Assembly (NCBI RefSeq): GCF_027706745.1
Contig: NZ_JAQFWP010000025.1
Span: forward strand, 22,288-86,287
Source of the DNA: Nocardiopsis suaedae
GTDB lineage: Bacteria > Actinomycetota > Actinomycetes > Streptosporangiales > Streptosporangiaceae
Direction of reading: 5' to 3'
DNA length: 64,000 nt
A program made the translations under genes and the position numbers. The notes beneath the pieces are model-generated. The model did not search any database and was not told where the DNA came from. It saw nothing but the letters and a program-made list of their open reading frames with translations. This document shows positions 52,947 to 63,458 of this stretch, piece by piece (positions within the stretch are counted from its first letter, which is position 1; every line of letters begins with the position of its first letter).

Positions 52947-53257
52947 CGTGTGGGGGGTCCTCTCGAAGGCGGGGCGGGCGCGGGCGCTCCGGGAGCCTCG
53001 GTCTCCGTCGGGTCGTGTCACGTCTCCCGGTGGGTCCGAACGGTGCCCCTTCGTGAGTAATTTGTCTGATTCATCGTTGAGATGCGCGAGAAGTCTAGTG
53101 ATCTTCGGCCGGATCGTGCCAGTGGTCCGCCGTTTAAAAGGTGAATTGCCGAATTACGCACGAAAAACGCCCCGTGCGAATTATGTCGGGATTCCGACCA
53201 TTCGTCCGGGGCGGGGTCCGGCCGGGCGGCGGTGTGCCCCCCCGGCGCCGGGGCGGG
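52947..53257. other. 311-bp intergenic region upstream of TAXI gene
   Basis: Upstream of the TAXI-TRAP pair and downstream of the minus-strand aldolase-like gene. It is AT-richer around 53050-53190, so it should hold the TAXI promoter. No coding frame with a domain or ribosome site was seen. Confidence 0.5.
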
Positions 53258-53911
53258 TCAGCAGGGCAGGAACGGGTCGGGCCCGGCCCAGCCCTCCGCG
53301 TCGCGGCGGCGCACCTCGGCCAGCTCGTCCTCGGAGAGCACCCGCGGGGCGCCGAGCGCGCGGCTGCGCGTGTACACCCCGCACAGCCACTCCAGCAGCC
53401 GCATGTTCTCGTAGGCGCGGTCGGCGTCCGGCCCGGAGGCGGCGCCGCCCAGGCAGGCCAGCAGTGCGGCGCTCCGGCCCTTCAGCGCCTTGACGGCCTG
53501 GTCGGCCAGCTCGCCCGAGCCGTAGGCGGCGTACCCGGCGACCGGCACCGCGCCGCCGAGGCGGGCCGCGGCCTGGTGCACCGGCGGCAGCTCGGACAGC
53601 ACGGCCGAGACCGCGGCGGCGTGCTCACCGGGCGCCTGCACCAGCGCGCCGATCGCCGTGCACCGGTGCACGGCGATGTGCAGGGTGGTGTCGGCGGCGG
53701 GGCCGCGGCGCCCCTCCAGGACGCCGCCCTCCAGGGAGAGCACCGGGCAGTCGGCGGGCTCGACGCGGTCCAGGGGGACCCCGGCGGGGGTGACGGCGAT
53801 CAGGTCGCCGGAGCGGACGCTGACGGTTCCGGACCCGCCGTGGGCGAGGCCCTCGGCGGCCAGGCGGCGTGCGGTCCGGGAGGCGTCCCTGCGCTCTTGC
53901 TCTAGAAGCAT
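53258..53911 (-). CDS. Class II aldolase/adducin-like protein without zinc ligands
   Basis: 217 residues. The fold is recognisable: RRLAAEGLAHGGSGTVSVR, DLIAVTPAGVPLDRVEPADCPVLSLEG and PVAGYAAYGSGELADQAVKALKG. The three zinc ligands of the family are absent: the HxH pair reads Q92-A-P94, and the NHG motif reads C-L154-G; the catalytic Glu is Asp74. It should therefore not bind zinc or cleave sugars. ATG at 53911. About 100 bp upstream is an IdeR/DmdR-like box. Confidence 0.78.
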   Translation of the reverse strand: MLLEQERRDASRTARRLAAEGLAHGGSGTVSVRSGDLIAVTPAGVPLDRVEPADCPVLSLEGGVLEGRRGPAADTTLHIAVHRCTAIGALVQAPGEHAAAVSAVLSELPPVHQAAARLGGAVPVAGYAAYGSGELADQAVKALKGRSAALLACLGGAASGPDADRAYENMRLLEWLCGVYTRSRALGAPRVLSEDELAEVRRRDAEGWAGPDPFLPC

Positions 53912-54305
53912 GGTCGCTCGCGTGGTCGGGCCGGTGCGGTGCGGCCGGCGGTTGCGGGGTGCGTGGGGGACTCGGGCGTGCGCGGCGGGGTCCGTTTCAC
54001 CGGGGCCCGCCTTAGGCATGCCTTATCTACGTTACCTCCCCTTGGGGTGGTGTTGTCCAGGGCGTACGCTCCCGCCAGGGGTGGTCCGCGCCACCGCGGC
54101 CGATCACCCTCCGTGCCGTGTGCACTTCAAAGGATGGTCACGGTCCGTTACCAAACTCTGATCTGTTGCGTGATGTGAACCACCGTTGCGTGTCTGTCTT
54201 GCGCATGTTTTCGCAGGTCAGAGCCTCAATTTCGGTAAGTCACGATAAAGTAACGTCGGGTTTAAAGTGTTTTGAGGCGTTTCTGCTGGGCAAGACGGTT
54301 CCGTG
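53912..54305. other. 394-bp divergent region between aldolase-like and betB genes
   Basis: Holds the iron box (54012-54030) and the promoters of both flanking genes. The 54170-54290 stretch is AT-rich compared with its surroundings and likely contains the betB promoter; I could not pick a pair of boxes with confidence. No coding frame found. Confidence 0.5.
54012..54030. promoter_or_regulatory. IdeR/DmdR-type iron box
   Basis: TTAGGCATGCCTTATCTAC matches 15 of 19 positions of the actinobacterial consensus TWAGGTWAGSCTWACCTWA. It is 101 bp upstream of the aldolase-like gene and 276 bp upstream of betB. Implies iron-repressed expression of the aldolase-like gene. Confidence 0.5.
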
Positions 54306-55844
54306 ATGCAACCCTACGTAACCCTTCCGAGCAAGCAGTACCTGTCGGAACCGGGGGCGACCGCCGCCGGGAGCCTGTTCATCGGCGGCCGGTGGTCCGC
54401 GGCCGCCGAGGGCGGCACGCGCGATGTCCTCAACCCCTACGACGCCTCGGTGCTCACCGTCGTCAGCGAGGGGACCCGGGCCGACGCCGACGCGGCCGTG
54501 GCCGCGGCGCGGCGCGCCTTCGACGAGGGCTCCTGGCGCGGCACCCCCGCGGCCGAGCGCGGGGAGGTCCTCGGCCGGATCGCCGACCTCCTGCAGCGCG
54601 ACCGCGAGGAGATCGCGCTCATGGAGTCCCTGGACACCGGCAAGACGCTGGAGGAGGGCCGGATCGACGTCGACGACGTCACCGGCGTCTTCCGCTACTA
54701 CGCCGGGCTGGCCGACAAGGACGCCGGGCGGATCGTCTCCACGCCCGAGGGGATCTTCAGCCGCGTCGTCTACGAGCCCGTGGGCGTCTGCGCGATGATC
54801 ACCCCCTGGAACTACCCGCTGCTCCAGCTGGCCTGGAAGGTGGCCCCGGCCGTCGCCGCGGGCAACACCATGGTGATCAAGCCCAGCGAGATCACCCCGG
54901 TCACCACCTGCAAGCTGGTGGAGCTCGCCCTTGAGGCGGGCGTGCCCGCCGACGGCGTGGTCAACCTGGTGCTGGGCACCGGCGCCGAGGTCGGCGCCGC
55001 CATGGTCGAGCACCCGGACGTCGACCTGGTCTCCTTCACCGGCGGCCTGGCCACCGGCAAGCGGATCATGGCCTCGGCCGCCGAGACGGTCAAGAAGGTC
55101 GCCCTGGAGCTGGGCGGGAAGAACCCCAACATCATCTTCCCCGACGTCGACCTGGACACCGCGGTCGACTACGCGCTCAACGCGGCCTTCTTCCACTCCG
55201 GGCAGGTCTGCTCGGCCGGGGCGCGGCTGATCGTCCACGAGGACGTGCACGACGCCTTCACCGCCGAGCTCGCCCGCCGCGCCGAGGCCATCGTCATCGG
55301 CTCCGGGCTCAAGGACGACGAGGGCGTGCGCTGCGGCCCGCTCGTCTCCGCCGAGCACCGGGCCAAGGTCGAGGCCGCGGTCGCCCGCGGCGTCGAGGAG
55401 GGCGCGAAGATCATCGCCGGGGGCAAGCGCCCCGACGACCCCGAGCTCGCGAACGGCTACTTCTACCGGCCCACCGTGTTCACCGGCTGCTCGCGCGGGA
55501 TGGACATCGTGCAGACCGAGGTGTTCGGCCCGGTCGTCACGGTCGAGACCTTCCGCACCGAGGACGAGGCGATCGCGCTCGGCAACGACACCGACTACGG
55601 CCTGTCCGGCGCGGTGTGGACGAACGACACGGGGCGCGGCGAGCGCGTCGCCGCCGCCCTGCGGCACGGGACCGTGTGGATCAACGACTACGGCCCCTAC
55701 TTCGCGGGCGCCGAATGGGGCGGGTTCAAGCGCTCCGGCGTCGGGCGCGAGCTGGGCCAGGCGGGGCTCGACGAGTACCGCGAGGCCAAGCACATCTACC
55801 GCAACCTGGCCCCCGAGCCGCAGCGCTGGTTCGGCGAGGTCTGA
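54306..55844 (+). CDS. betB: Betaine-aldehyde dehydrogenase
   Basis: 512 residues; NAD-dependent oxidation of betaine aldehyde to glycine betaine. The catalytic Cys302 in HSGQVCSAG, Glu268 in VALELGGKNP and the cofactor motif SFTGGLATGKRI are present, and the C-terminal EWGGFKRSGVGRELG is intact. GTG 54303 and ATG 54306 are adjacent; I use the ATG. Neither has a good ribosome site. Followed by betA (53 bp) and a betaine importer. Confidence 0.94.
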   Translation: MQPYVTLPSKQYLSEPGATAAGSLFIGGRWSAAAEGGTRDVLNPYDASVLTVVSEGTRADADAAVAAARRAFDEGSWRGTPAAERGEVLGRIADLLQRDREEIALMESLDTGKTLEEGRIDVDDVTGVFRYYAGLADKDAGRIVSTPEGIFSRVVYEPVGVCAMITPWNYPLLQLAWKVAPAVAAGNTMVIKPSEITPVTTCKLVELALEAGVPADGVVNLVLGTGAEVGAAMVEHPDVDLVSFTGGLATGKRIMASAAETVKKVALELGGKNPNIIFPDVDLDTAVDYALNAAFFHSGQVCSAGARLIVHEDVHDAFTAELARRAEAIVIGSGLKDDEGVRCGPLVSAEHRAKVEAAVARGVEEGAKIIAGGKRPDDPELANGYFYRPTVFTGCSRGMDIVQTEVFGPVVTVETFRTEDEAIALGNDTDYGLSGAVWTNDTGRGERVAAALRHGTVWINDYGPYFAGAEWGGFKRSGVGRELGQAGLDEYREAKHIYRNLAPEPQRWFGEV

Positions 55845-55897
55845 GCGGTGGAGCCCGCGCACACCGACCCCTGTCCCCGGAACCACCTGGAGCGTCC

Positions 55898-57451
55898 ATG
55901 AGCGAGAACGCCCCCACCTATGACTACGTGATCGTCGGCGGCGGCACCGCCGGCTCGGTGATCGCCAACCGGCTCACCGAAGACCCCTCGGTCAGCGTCT
56001 GCGTGATCGAGGGCGGCCCCTCCGACCGCGGCCTGGACCGCGTGCTCGACCTGCGCGAGTGGCTGGGCCTGCTGGAGAGCGACCTGGACTACGGGTACAC
56101 CACGACCGAGCAGCCGCGCGGCAACTCGCACATCGTGCACTCGCGCGCCCGCGTGCTCGGCGGGTGCTCCTCGCACAACACCCTGATCAGCTTCCGCCCG
56201 TTCGCCGAGGACCTCGACGCCTGGGTGGCGGCCGGAGCCGAGGGCTGGGACAACGCCACCGTGCAGTCCTACGCCGACCGGCTCAAGAACAACATCGTCC
56301 CCATCGCCGAGAAGGACCGCAACGACCTGGTCAAGGACTGGGTCCAGGCCTCCGCGAAGGCCACCGGCGTGCCCGTGGTGGAGGACTTCAACGCCCGGAC
56401 CTCGCACGGCGGCGGGTTCCGCGACGGCGTCGGGTTCCTGTCGATCTCCTACGACCCCTACACCGGGCAGCGCTCCTCGGCGTCGGTCGCCTACCTGCAC
56501 CCCATCATGGACGTGCGGAAGAACCTGACGCTGATGCTGGAGACCTGGGCCGAGCGGATCGTCTTCGACGGCGACCGCGCCACCGGCGTCGAGGTCGTCA
56601 CCCCCGACGGCGAGCGGGTCACCGTCTCGGCGACGAGCGAGGTGATCCTCAGCGCCGGGGCGATCGACACCCCGCGCCTGATGTTGCTCTCCGGCGTCGG
56701 TCCCAAGGGCGACCTGGAGCAGGTCGGCATCGACGTGCGGCACGACCTGCCGGGCGTCGGGGAGAACCTGATGGACCACCCCGAGTCCATCATCATGTGG
56801 GAGACGAACCGGGACGTCCCAGACGAGACGGTCATGCACTCCGACGGTGCGCTGTTCATCCGCCGCGACGAGTCCGACCCGCGTCCGGACCTGATGTTCC
56901 ACACGTACCAGATCCCGTTCGACGACAACACGAAGCGGCTGGGCTACGAGTCGCCGGGGTGGAAGCGCGCCATGTGCATGACGCCGAACATCATGCGCTC
57001 GCGCTCCCGGGGCAAGCTCTGGCTGAAGAGCGCCGACCCCGCGGAGAAGCCGGCGCTGGACTTCCGCTACTTCACCGACCCCGACGGCTACGACGAGCAG
57101 ACCATCGTCGACGGGCTGAAGATCGCGCGGAAGGTCGCCGAGACCGAGCCGTTCAAGTCCTGGATCGCCCGCGAGGTCGCCCCCGGGCCGGACGTCGTCA
57201 CCGATGAGCAGCTGTCCGAGTACGGGCGGCGCGCGGCGCACACCGTGTACCACCCGGCCGGCACCTGCAAGATGGGCGCCGCCGACGACGCGGCCGCCGT
57301 GGTCGACCCGAGGCTCAGGGTCCGCGGCCTGCGCGGCCTGCGGATCGCCGACGCTTCGGTGTTCCCGACCATGCCCTCGCCCAACCCGATGGTCACGGTC
57401 CTGACCGTCGGGGAGCGCGCCGCGGACCTGATCCGCGCCGACCGGGCCTGA
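55898..57451 (+). CDS. betA: Choline dehydrogenase, GMC oxidoreductase
   Basis: 517 residues. FAD-binding motif [17 protein letters not shown] at the N-terminus, the GMC signature [14 protein letters not shown] and the C-terminal active-site block [13 protein letters not shown] followed by [17 protein letters not shown]. With betB it forms the two-step choline to betaine route. GGAG 8 bases before ATG 55898. Family members also oxidise other alcohols, but the adjacent BetB and importer make choline by far the most likely. Confidence 0.92.
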   Translation: MSENAPTYDYVIVGGGTAGSVIANRLTEDPSVSVCVIEGGPSDRGLDRVLDLREWLGLLESDLDYGYTTTEQPRGNSHIVHSRARVLGGCSSHNTLISFRPFAEDLDAWVAAGAEGWDNATVQSYADRLKNNIVPIAEKDRNDLVKDWVQASAKATGVPVVEDFNARTSHGGGFRDGVGFLSISYDPYTGQRSSASVAYLHPIMDVRKNLTLMLETWAERIVFDGDRATGVEVVTPDGERVTVSATSEVILSAGAIDTPRLMLLSGVGPKGDLEQVGIDVRHDLPGVGENLMDHPESIIMWETNRDVPDETVMHSDGALFIRRDESDPRPDLMFHTYQIPFDDNTKRLGYESPGWKRAMCMTPNIMRSRSRGKLWLKSADPAEKPALDFRYFTDPDGYDEQTIVDGLKIARKVAETEPFKSWIAREVAPGPDVVTDEQLSEYGRRAAHTVYHPAGTCKMGAADDAAAVVDPRLRVRGLRGLRIADASVFPTMPSPNPMVTVLTVGERAADLIRADRA

Positions 57452-57627
57452 GCCTTCGGCGGACCGCCCCGAGCCCGCCGGCCGGGCGGTCCGCCGACGC
57501 ACCCCCGTCCCCGACCGATCCGTCCCCCCGAACGGCGCCGGCCCCTCCGGCGCCCTGTACCCGACGAGCGCCGCCGCGCGCGCAGCCGTGCTGTGCCCGA
57601 AGCGGCCATCAGAGGTGGCTTTCTCCT

Positions 57628-58749
<1,122 letters not shown>

Positions 58750-58751
58750 GC

Positions 58752-60725
58752 ATGGCCCCGACCGCGACCGCGACGGCGGAGAACGCCGAAGCACCCCGCA
58801 AGCTCCCCGCCCCGGACGGCCCGCGGCCGGACGGCACCGGCTCCGGCGCGCTGCGCGCCCTGCTCTCCCGCACGTGGGTGCAGGCCGCGGCCGTGGCGGC
58901 GGTGCTGGTGCTGGCCGCGGCGCTGCCGCTGCCCGGCAGCGTCACCGCCTTCCCCGCCGGCCCGGGCGAGTGGCTGGACGGCCGCCTCAAGGAGCTCTTC
59001 TCCTGGGTGGTCTCCAACCGCGACACCAGCCCGATCTTCGTCTACGGCTTCAACTACCTGGGTGTGTACCTGGGGTCGGCCGTGGTGCTCATCAATGACC
59101 TGCTGACCGCCCTGACCTGGACCGGTGTGACGGTGCTGGGCGTGCTGGCGGCCTGGCGGCTGGCCGGGTGGCGGGTCATGCTCGTCGTCCTGGCCGCCTT
59201 CGCCGTCTTCGGGCTCTTCGGCCTCTGGGAAGAGGCCATGGAGACGCTGGCGCTGATCACCGCCGCGGTGCTGCTGGCGCTGCTGGTCGGGCTGCCGCTG
59301 GGCATCTGGTCCGGGCGCAGCGACCGCGCGGAGCGCGCCATGCGGCCGGTGCTGGACTTCATGCAGACCATGCCGGCCTTCGCCTACCTGATGCCGATGC
59401 TGCTGATGTTCGGCATCGGCAACCCCGCCGCGGCGGTGGCGACCGCGGTGTACTCGCTGCCCCCGGCGGTGCGCATCACCTCGATGGCGCTGCGCGGCGT
59501 GGACCGGGGCGCGGTGGAGGCCGCCGAGTCGCTCGGCTCGACCGGGCTGCAGATGCTGCTGAAGGTGCGGCTGCCGCTGGCCAAGCGCACCATCATGCTC
59601 GGCGTCAACCAGACCATCATGCTGGGCGTGTCCATGGTCGTCATCGCGTCGGTCATCGGCGCGGGCGGCCTGGGCGACGCCGTCTACCAGGCGCTGCAGA
59701 AGGACCGCATCGGCCTGGCCCTGGAGGCCGGGCTGGCCATCGTGATGCTGGCGATCGCCATGGACCGGGTCACCGGAGCCATCGGCCACGGCCGCCCGGT
59801 GCCGCCGCGGTGGTACCGGTTCGCCTTCGGCGGCGGACTGCTCGCCGCCCTCGTGGTGTTCCTGCTGCCCACCCCGCTGCGCGCGGTGGACGGCTGGCCG
59901 CGTGCCTGGGAAGTGGACCTGGCCGGTCCGGCCCAGGCCTTCTACGAGGCCATGAAGGACACCATCGGCCCGTTCACCTCCGCCCTCGGCGACTGGACCG
60001 TGGTGTGGGTGCTCACCCCCCTGCACCAGATGCTCGCCGGCGCGCCGTGGTGGCTGGTCATCGCCGCCGCCGCGGTGCTGGGCGGCCTGTTCGCCGGGCG
60101 CCGCGCGGCCGTGGTGGGCGTGCTGTCCCTGGCGGCCGTCGGCCTGATGGGGCAGTGGGGCAACGGCATGAACACGCTCTCCCAGGTGCTGCTGGCCACC
60201 GTGCTGGTCATCGCGCTGGGCATGGTGCTCGGCATCGCGATGTCGCGCAGCGACCGGGCCGCCGCCGTGGTCCGCCCGGTGCTGGACGCCATGCAGACCC
60301 TTCCCCCCTTCGTGTACCTGATCCCGGCCGTGGCGCTGTTCAGCGTGGGGCGCGTCCCCGCCCTGGTCGCCGCGGTGGTCTTCGCGCTCCCGCCGGTGAT
60401 CCGGCTGGTGAACGACGGGATCCGGGGCGTTCCGGCGAACACCGTGGAGGCCGCCCGCTCGCTGGGCTCCTCCCGGTCGCAGCTCCTGGCCAAGGTGCAG
60501 CTCCCGCTGGCGCGTTCCTCGCTGCTGCTGGCGGTGAACCAGGCGATCATGCTCATCCTCTCGATGGTCGTGATCGGCGCCCTGGTCGGCGGAGGCGCGC
60601 TCGGATACGACGTCGTCTTCGGCCTCAAGCAGAACGAGTTCGGAATGGGACTCACCGCGGGCCTGGCCATCGTGTGCCTCGGCCTCCTCCTCGACCGCAT
60701 GACCCAAGGAAAGAGAAATGCGTAG
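58752..60725 (+). CDS. Glycine betaine ABC importer, double permease (tandem ProW)
   Basis: 657 residues with two homologous BPD_transp_1 permease units in one chain. The RPVLDFMQTMPAFAYL-to-VIASVIGAGGLGD unit (about 200-340) recurs as RPVLDAMQTLPPFVYL through VIGALVGGGALGY (about 510-640); both have the EAAESLGS or EAARSLGS loop that contacts the ATPase. A single polypeptide can thus replace the usual homodimer. ATG 58752 or GTG 58746 (GTGA overlap) may start. Its stop overlaps the binding-protein gene by 8 bp. Confidence 0.92.
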   Translation: MAPTATATAENAEAPRKLPAPDGPRPDGTGSGALRALLSRTWVQAAAVAAVLVLAAALPLPGSVTAFPAGPGEWLDGRLKELFSWVVSNRDTSPIFVYGFNYLGVYLGSAVVLINDLLTALTWTGVTVLGVLAAWRLAGWRVMLVVLAAFAVFGLFGLWEEAMETLALITAAVLLALLVGLPLGIWSGRSDRAERAMRPVLDFMQTMPAFAYLMPMLLMFGIGNPAAAVATAVYSLPPAVRITSMALRGVDRGAVEAAESLGSTGLQMLLKVRLPLAKRTIMLGVNQTIMLGVSMVVIASVIGAGGLGDAVYQALQKDRIGLALEAGLAIVMLAIAMDRVTGAIGHGRPVPPRWYRFAFGGGLLAALVVFLLPTPLRAVDGWPRAWEVDLAGPAQAFYEAMKDTIGPFTSALGDWTVVWVLTPLHQMLAGAPWWLVIAAAAVLGGLFAGRRAAVVGVLSLAAVGLMGQWGNGMNTLSQVLLATVLVIALGMVLGIAMSRSDRAAAVVRPVLDAMQTLPPFVYLIPAVALFSVGRVPALVAAVVFALPPVIRLVNDGIRGVPANTVEAARSLGSSRSQLLAKVQLPLARSSLLLAVNQAIMLILSMVVIGALVGGGALGYDVVFGLKQNEFGMGLTAGLAIVCLGLLLDRMTQGKRNA

Positions 60726-61692
60726 AACCACCGCGACCCGAACCGCCTCGATCGCCGTCAAGGGTGCGGCCGCCGTCTCCGCGATGGCCGTGCTGTCCGC
60801 CTGCGGCGGCGCCACCTCCCAGGACGTCGCCGGAAGCGACGAGACCGTCACCATCGCGGTCAACGGCTGGGTGGGCTACGAAGCCTCCGCCGCCGTGATG
60901 GCCTACCTCCTCGAAGAGGAGATGGGGGTCAAGGTCGAGCAGAAGAAGCTCGACGAGCAGCCCTCCTGGCAGGGGCTCAACGACGGCGACCTCGACGTCA
61001 TCGTGGAGAACTGGGGCCACGAGGACCTGATGAAGCAGTACGGGCCCGAGGGCAACGACACCGTCGTGGACGGCGGCCCCAACGGCAACATCGGGACCCT
61101 GGGCTGGTACGTGCCCAAGTACCTGGTGGACGAGAAGCCCGAGCTGGCCACCTGGGAGGGGATCAAGGACAACACCGACCTGTTCCAGACCCCCGAGAGC
61201 GGCGACAAGGGCGAGTTCCTGGCGGCCGACCCGGCCTTCGTCACCCAGGACCAGGGCATGATCAACCACTTCGACATGGACCTGAAGATCGTCCACGCCG
61301 GGTCCGAGGCGGCGCAGATCACCGAGATGCAGGAGCGGTACGAGAAGGAGGAGCCGTTCCTGGCCTACTTCTACGACCCGCAGTGGCTGCAGAACGAGAT
61401 CGACCTGGTCCACGTGGAGTTCCCGGAGTACGAGGACGGCTGCGCGGACGACGAGGAGGACGTGTCCTGCGGCTACCCGCAGTACGACCTGAACAAGATC
61501 TTCAACAAGGACTTCGCCGAGGCCGACTCGCCCGCGTACCAGATGCTGAAGAACTGGGAGTGGACCAACGAGGACCAGAACGCGGTCGCCAAGATGATCG
61601 CCGACGACGGGATGGACCCCGAGGAGGCGGCTGAGAAGTGGGTCACCGACAACGGTGACGTGTGGAAGGACTGGATCCCCGCGGACGCCTGA
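60718..61692 (+). CDS. Glycine betaine-binding lipoprotein, copy 1
   Basis: 324 residues with a lipoprotein signal (MAVLSAC, Cys29). Mature motifs: TIAVNGWVGYEASAAVMAY, VIVENWGHEDLM, DGGPNGNIGTLGWYVPKY, and ATWEGIKDNTDLFQ, of the OpuAC/ProX fold of the quaternary-amine binding family. The ATG overlaps the permease stop by 8 bp. A terminator follows, separating it from a second copy. Confidence 0.92.
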   Translation: MRRTTATRTASIAVKGAAAVSAMAVLSACGGATSQDVAGSDETVTIAVNGWVGYEASAAVMAYLLEEEMGVKVEQKKLDEQPSWQGLNDGDLDVIVENWGHEDLMKQYGPEGNDTVVDGGPNGNIGTLGWYVPKYLVDEKPELATWEGIKDNTDLFQTPESGDKGEFLAADPAFVTQDQGMINHFDMDLKIVHAGSEAAQITEMQERYEKEEPFLAYFYDPQWLQNEIDLVHVEFPEYEDGCADDEEDVSCGYPQYDLNKIFNKDFAEADSPAYQMLKNWEWTNEDQNAVAKMIADDGMDPEEAAEKWVTDNGDVWKDWIPADA

Positions 61693-61720
61693 TCCGCGCG
61701 GGCACCTAGAATTGTCTGGT

Positions 61721-61760
61721 ATGTGCGGCGGCGGGCGGTGTTTCCGCCGCCGCACATTTC
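61721..61760 (+). terminator. Intrinsic terminator between the two binding-protein genes
   Basis: Perfect 14-bp stem (ATGTGCGGCGGCGG and complement) with a 9-base loop, then TTCTGT. It divides the transporter operon from the second binding-protein gene, so copy 1 and copy 2 may be differently expressed. Confidence 0.65.
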
Positions 61761-61849
61761 TGTCCGGTTCCCCCGCCGGGCGGACCCCTGCCCCTGGCCC
61801 CGCACCTGCCCCCGTAGCACCGAGACGACCCCCGAGGCGGTAGTTCCCC

Positions 61850-62833
61850 ATGTCCGGTAACCCCAGCACGCCGACCCGCCCCCGCCGGGCGGTGCAGGCC
61901 CTCGCCCTGACCCTCGCGGCCGGGCTCGTCGCCTCGTGCGGCGCCCCGGACGGCGACACCGGCGGCAGCGGGGGCGGCGACACCCCCGTGCGCATGGCGG
62001 TGAACGGCTGGGTGGGCTACGAGGCCTCCGCCGCCGTGCTCGCCCACCTCATCGAGGAGGAGCTCGGCGGCACGGTCGAGAAGGTCGAGGACGACGAGGA
62101 GACCTCCTGGCACAAGCTGGCCGAGGGCGAGGTCGACGTGATCCTGGAGAACTGGGGCCACCAGGACCTGATGGACCTGTACGGCGCCGAGGAGAGCCAG
62201 CTCGTCGTGGACGGCGGGCCGAACGGCAACGACGGGCGCATCGGCTGGTACGTGCCGCAGTACGTGGTGGACGCCTACCCCGAGGTGGCGACCTACGAGG
62301 GGCTCGCCGAGCACACCGACCTGTTCCGGACCGGGGAGGGGAGCGGGCCCGGCCGCTTCCTGGGCGCGGACCCCACCTTCGTCACCCAGGACCAGGGGAT
62401 GATCAACCACTTCGGCCTGGACCTGGAGATCGAGTACGCCGGGTCGGAGGAGGAGCAGATCGAGGAGGTCCGGGCGGCCTACGCGAAGGAGGAGCCGGTG
62501 CTCTTCTACTTCTACGAGCCGCAGTGGCTGCATGACGAGATGGACCTGGTCAAGGTCGAGTTCCCCGAGTACGTCGACCTGTGCGAGCTCGACGCGGACG
62601 ACATCGCCTGCGACTACCCCGAGTACGAGCTGAACAAGGTCTTCTCCAAGCCCTTCGCCGACACCGGGTCGCCCGCGTACCGGCTGCTGGACAACTGGCA
62701 GTGGACCAACGAGGACCAGAACCAGGTCGCCGAGATGATCGCCGGTGAGGGCATGGCCCCCGAGGAGGCGGCGGCCGCGTGGGTCGAGGAGCACCCGGAC
62801 GTGTGGCAGGAGTGGATCCCCGAGGACGCCTGA
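61850..62833 (+). CDS. Glycine betaine-binding lipoprotein, copy 2
   Basis: 327 residues, signal LTLAAGLVASC (Cys30). It is a clear paralog of the preceding gene: VRMAVNGWVGYEASAAVLAH, VILENWGHQDLM, DGGPNGNDGRIGWYVPQY and ATYEGLAEHTDLF. The loop regions differ, so ligand affinity or specificity may differ. ATG at 61850 with GGCGG upstream. Has its own upstream space and a terminator on both sides, so it can be made apart from the operon. Confidence 0.92.
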   Translation: MSGNPSTPTRPRRAVQALALTLAAGLVASCGAPDGDTGGSGGGDTPVRMAVNGWVGYEASAAVLAHLIEEELGGTVEKVEDDEETSWHKLAEGEVDVILENWGHQDLMDLYGAEESQLVVDGGPNGNDGRIGWYVPQYVVDAYPEVATYEGLAEHTDLFRTGEGSGPGRFLGADPTFVTQDQGMINHFGLDLEIEYAGSEEEQIEEVRAAYAKEEPVLFYFYEPQWLHDEMDLVKVEFPEYVDLCELDADDIACDYPEYELNKVFSKPFADTGSPAYRLLDNWQWTNEDQNQVAEMIAGEGMAPEEAAAAWVEEHPDVWQEWIPEDA

Positions 62834-62860
62834 GCGGGCCCACCGCCCCCCGCCGACGGG

Positions 62861-62893
62861 GCCGCCCCGCACCGGACGGCGGTGCGGGGCGGC
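62861..62893. terminator. Bidirectional hairpin between convergent genes
   Basis: Perfect 13-bp stem GCCGCCCCGCACC / GGTGCGGGGCGGC with a 7-base loop, midway between the second binding-protein stop and the convergent lipoprotein stop. Confidence 0.6.
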
Positions 62894-62924
62894 AGCGGAC
62901 GGGGGCCGGGTCCGGTCCGGGGCC

Positions 62925-63458
62925 TCAGCGGGCGGCGCCGGCGAGCGAACCCGTGGTCTGCCCGGCCTCGTCGTAGATCAGGCAGCTGATGGCGCGGTCC
63001 CCGCTCGCGAAGGAGTCCTGGGTCGGGACGTAGTACGAGAGCTGCAGTTCGGACATGGCGTACTCGACGCCGACGAAGGAGCCGAACTCCTGCTCGCAGA
63101 AGGTGCTCGCCTCCTGGTCGACACCGGCGTCGCCGGGCCACTCGGAGGCCTCCATCTCGGTCTCGGCGTAGACCTCCGAGTCGTGCGGCTCCTCGCAGGG
63201 GACCTTGGGGACCTCGGCGACCTCCTGGTCCTCGGCGACGGTCTCGTCGTTGAGGCAGTCGCCGACGGCCACCTCGAAGATGTCGGCGTCCACCTCGCCG
63301 GACTCCTCGGCGGCCGACGCCTCCTGCTCCAGCTCGTCGGCGGTCTCCTGCAGGTCGTCGGCCACGCCGCCGCAGGCGCTCAGCGCGAGCACGGCCCCGA
63401 CGGCACCGGCACCGGTGGCGGTCCGGAGGTTCTTCAGGGGACGGATAAGGGACTTCAA
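62925..63458 (-). CDS. Septum-formation-like lipoprotein
   Basis: 177 residues from TTG 63458, chosen for GGAG 7 bases before. Signal VGAVLALSAC (Cys29), a Glu-rich coiled segment (DDLQETADELEQEASAAEE), then a domain with VAVGDCLNDE, VPCEEPHDSEVYAE, FCEQEF and AISCLIYD, whose cysteine spacing matches the actinobacterial septum-formation / DUF4190-linked family. Likely a surface protein with two disulfides. Convergent with the betaine-binding gene. Confidence 0.75.
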   Translation of the reverse strand: MKSLIRPLKNLRTATGAGAVGAVLALSACGGVADDLQETADELEQEASAAEESGEVDADIFEVAVGDCLNDETVAEDQEVAEVPKVPCEEPHDSEVYAETEMEASEWPGDAGVDQEASTFCEQEFGSFVGVEYAMSELQLSYYVPTQDSFASGDRAISCLIYDEAGQTTGSLAGAAR

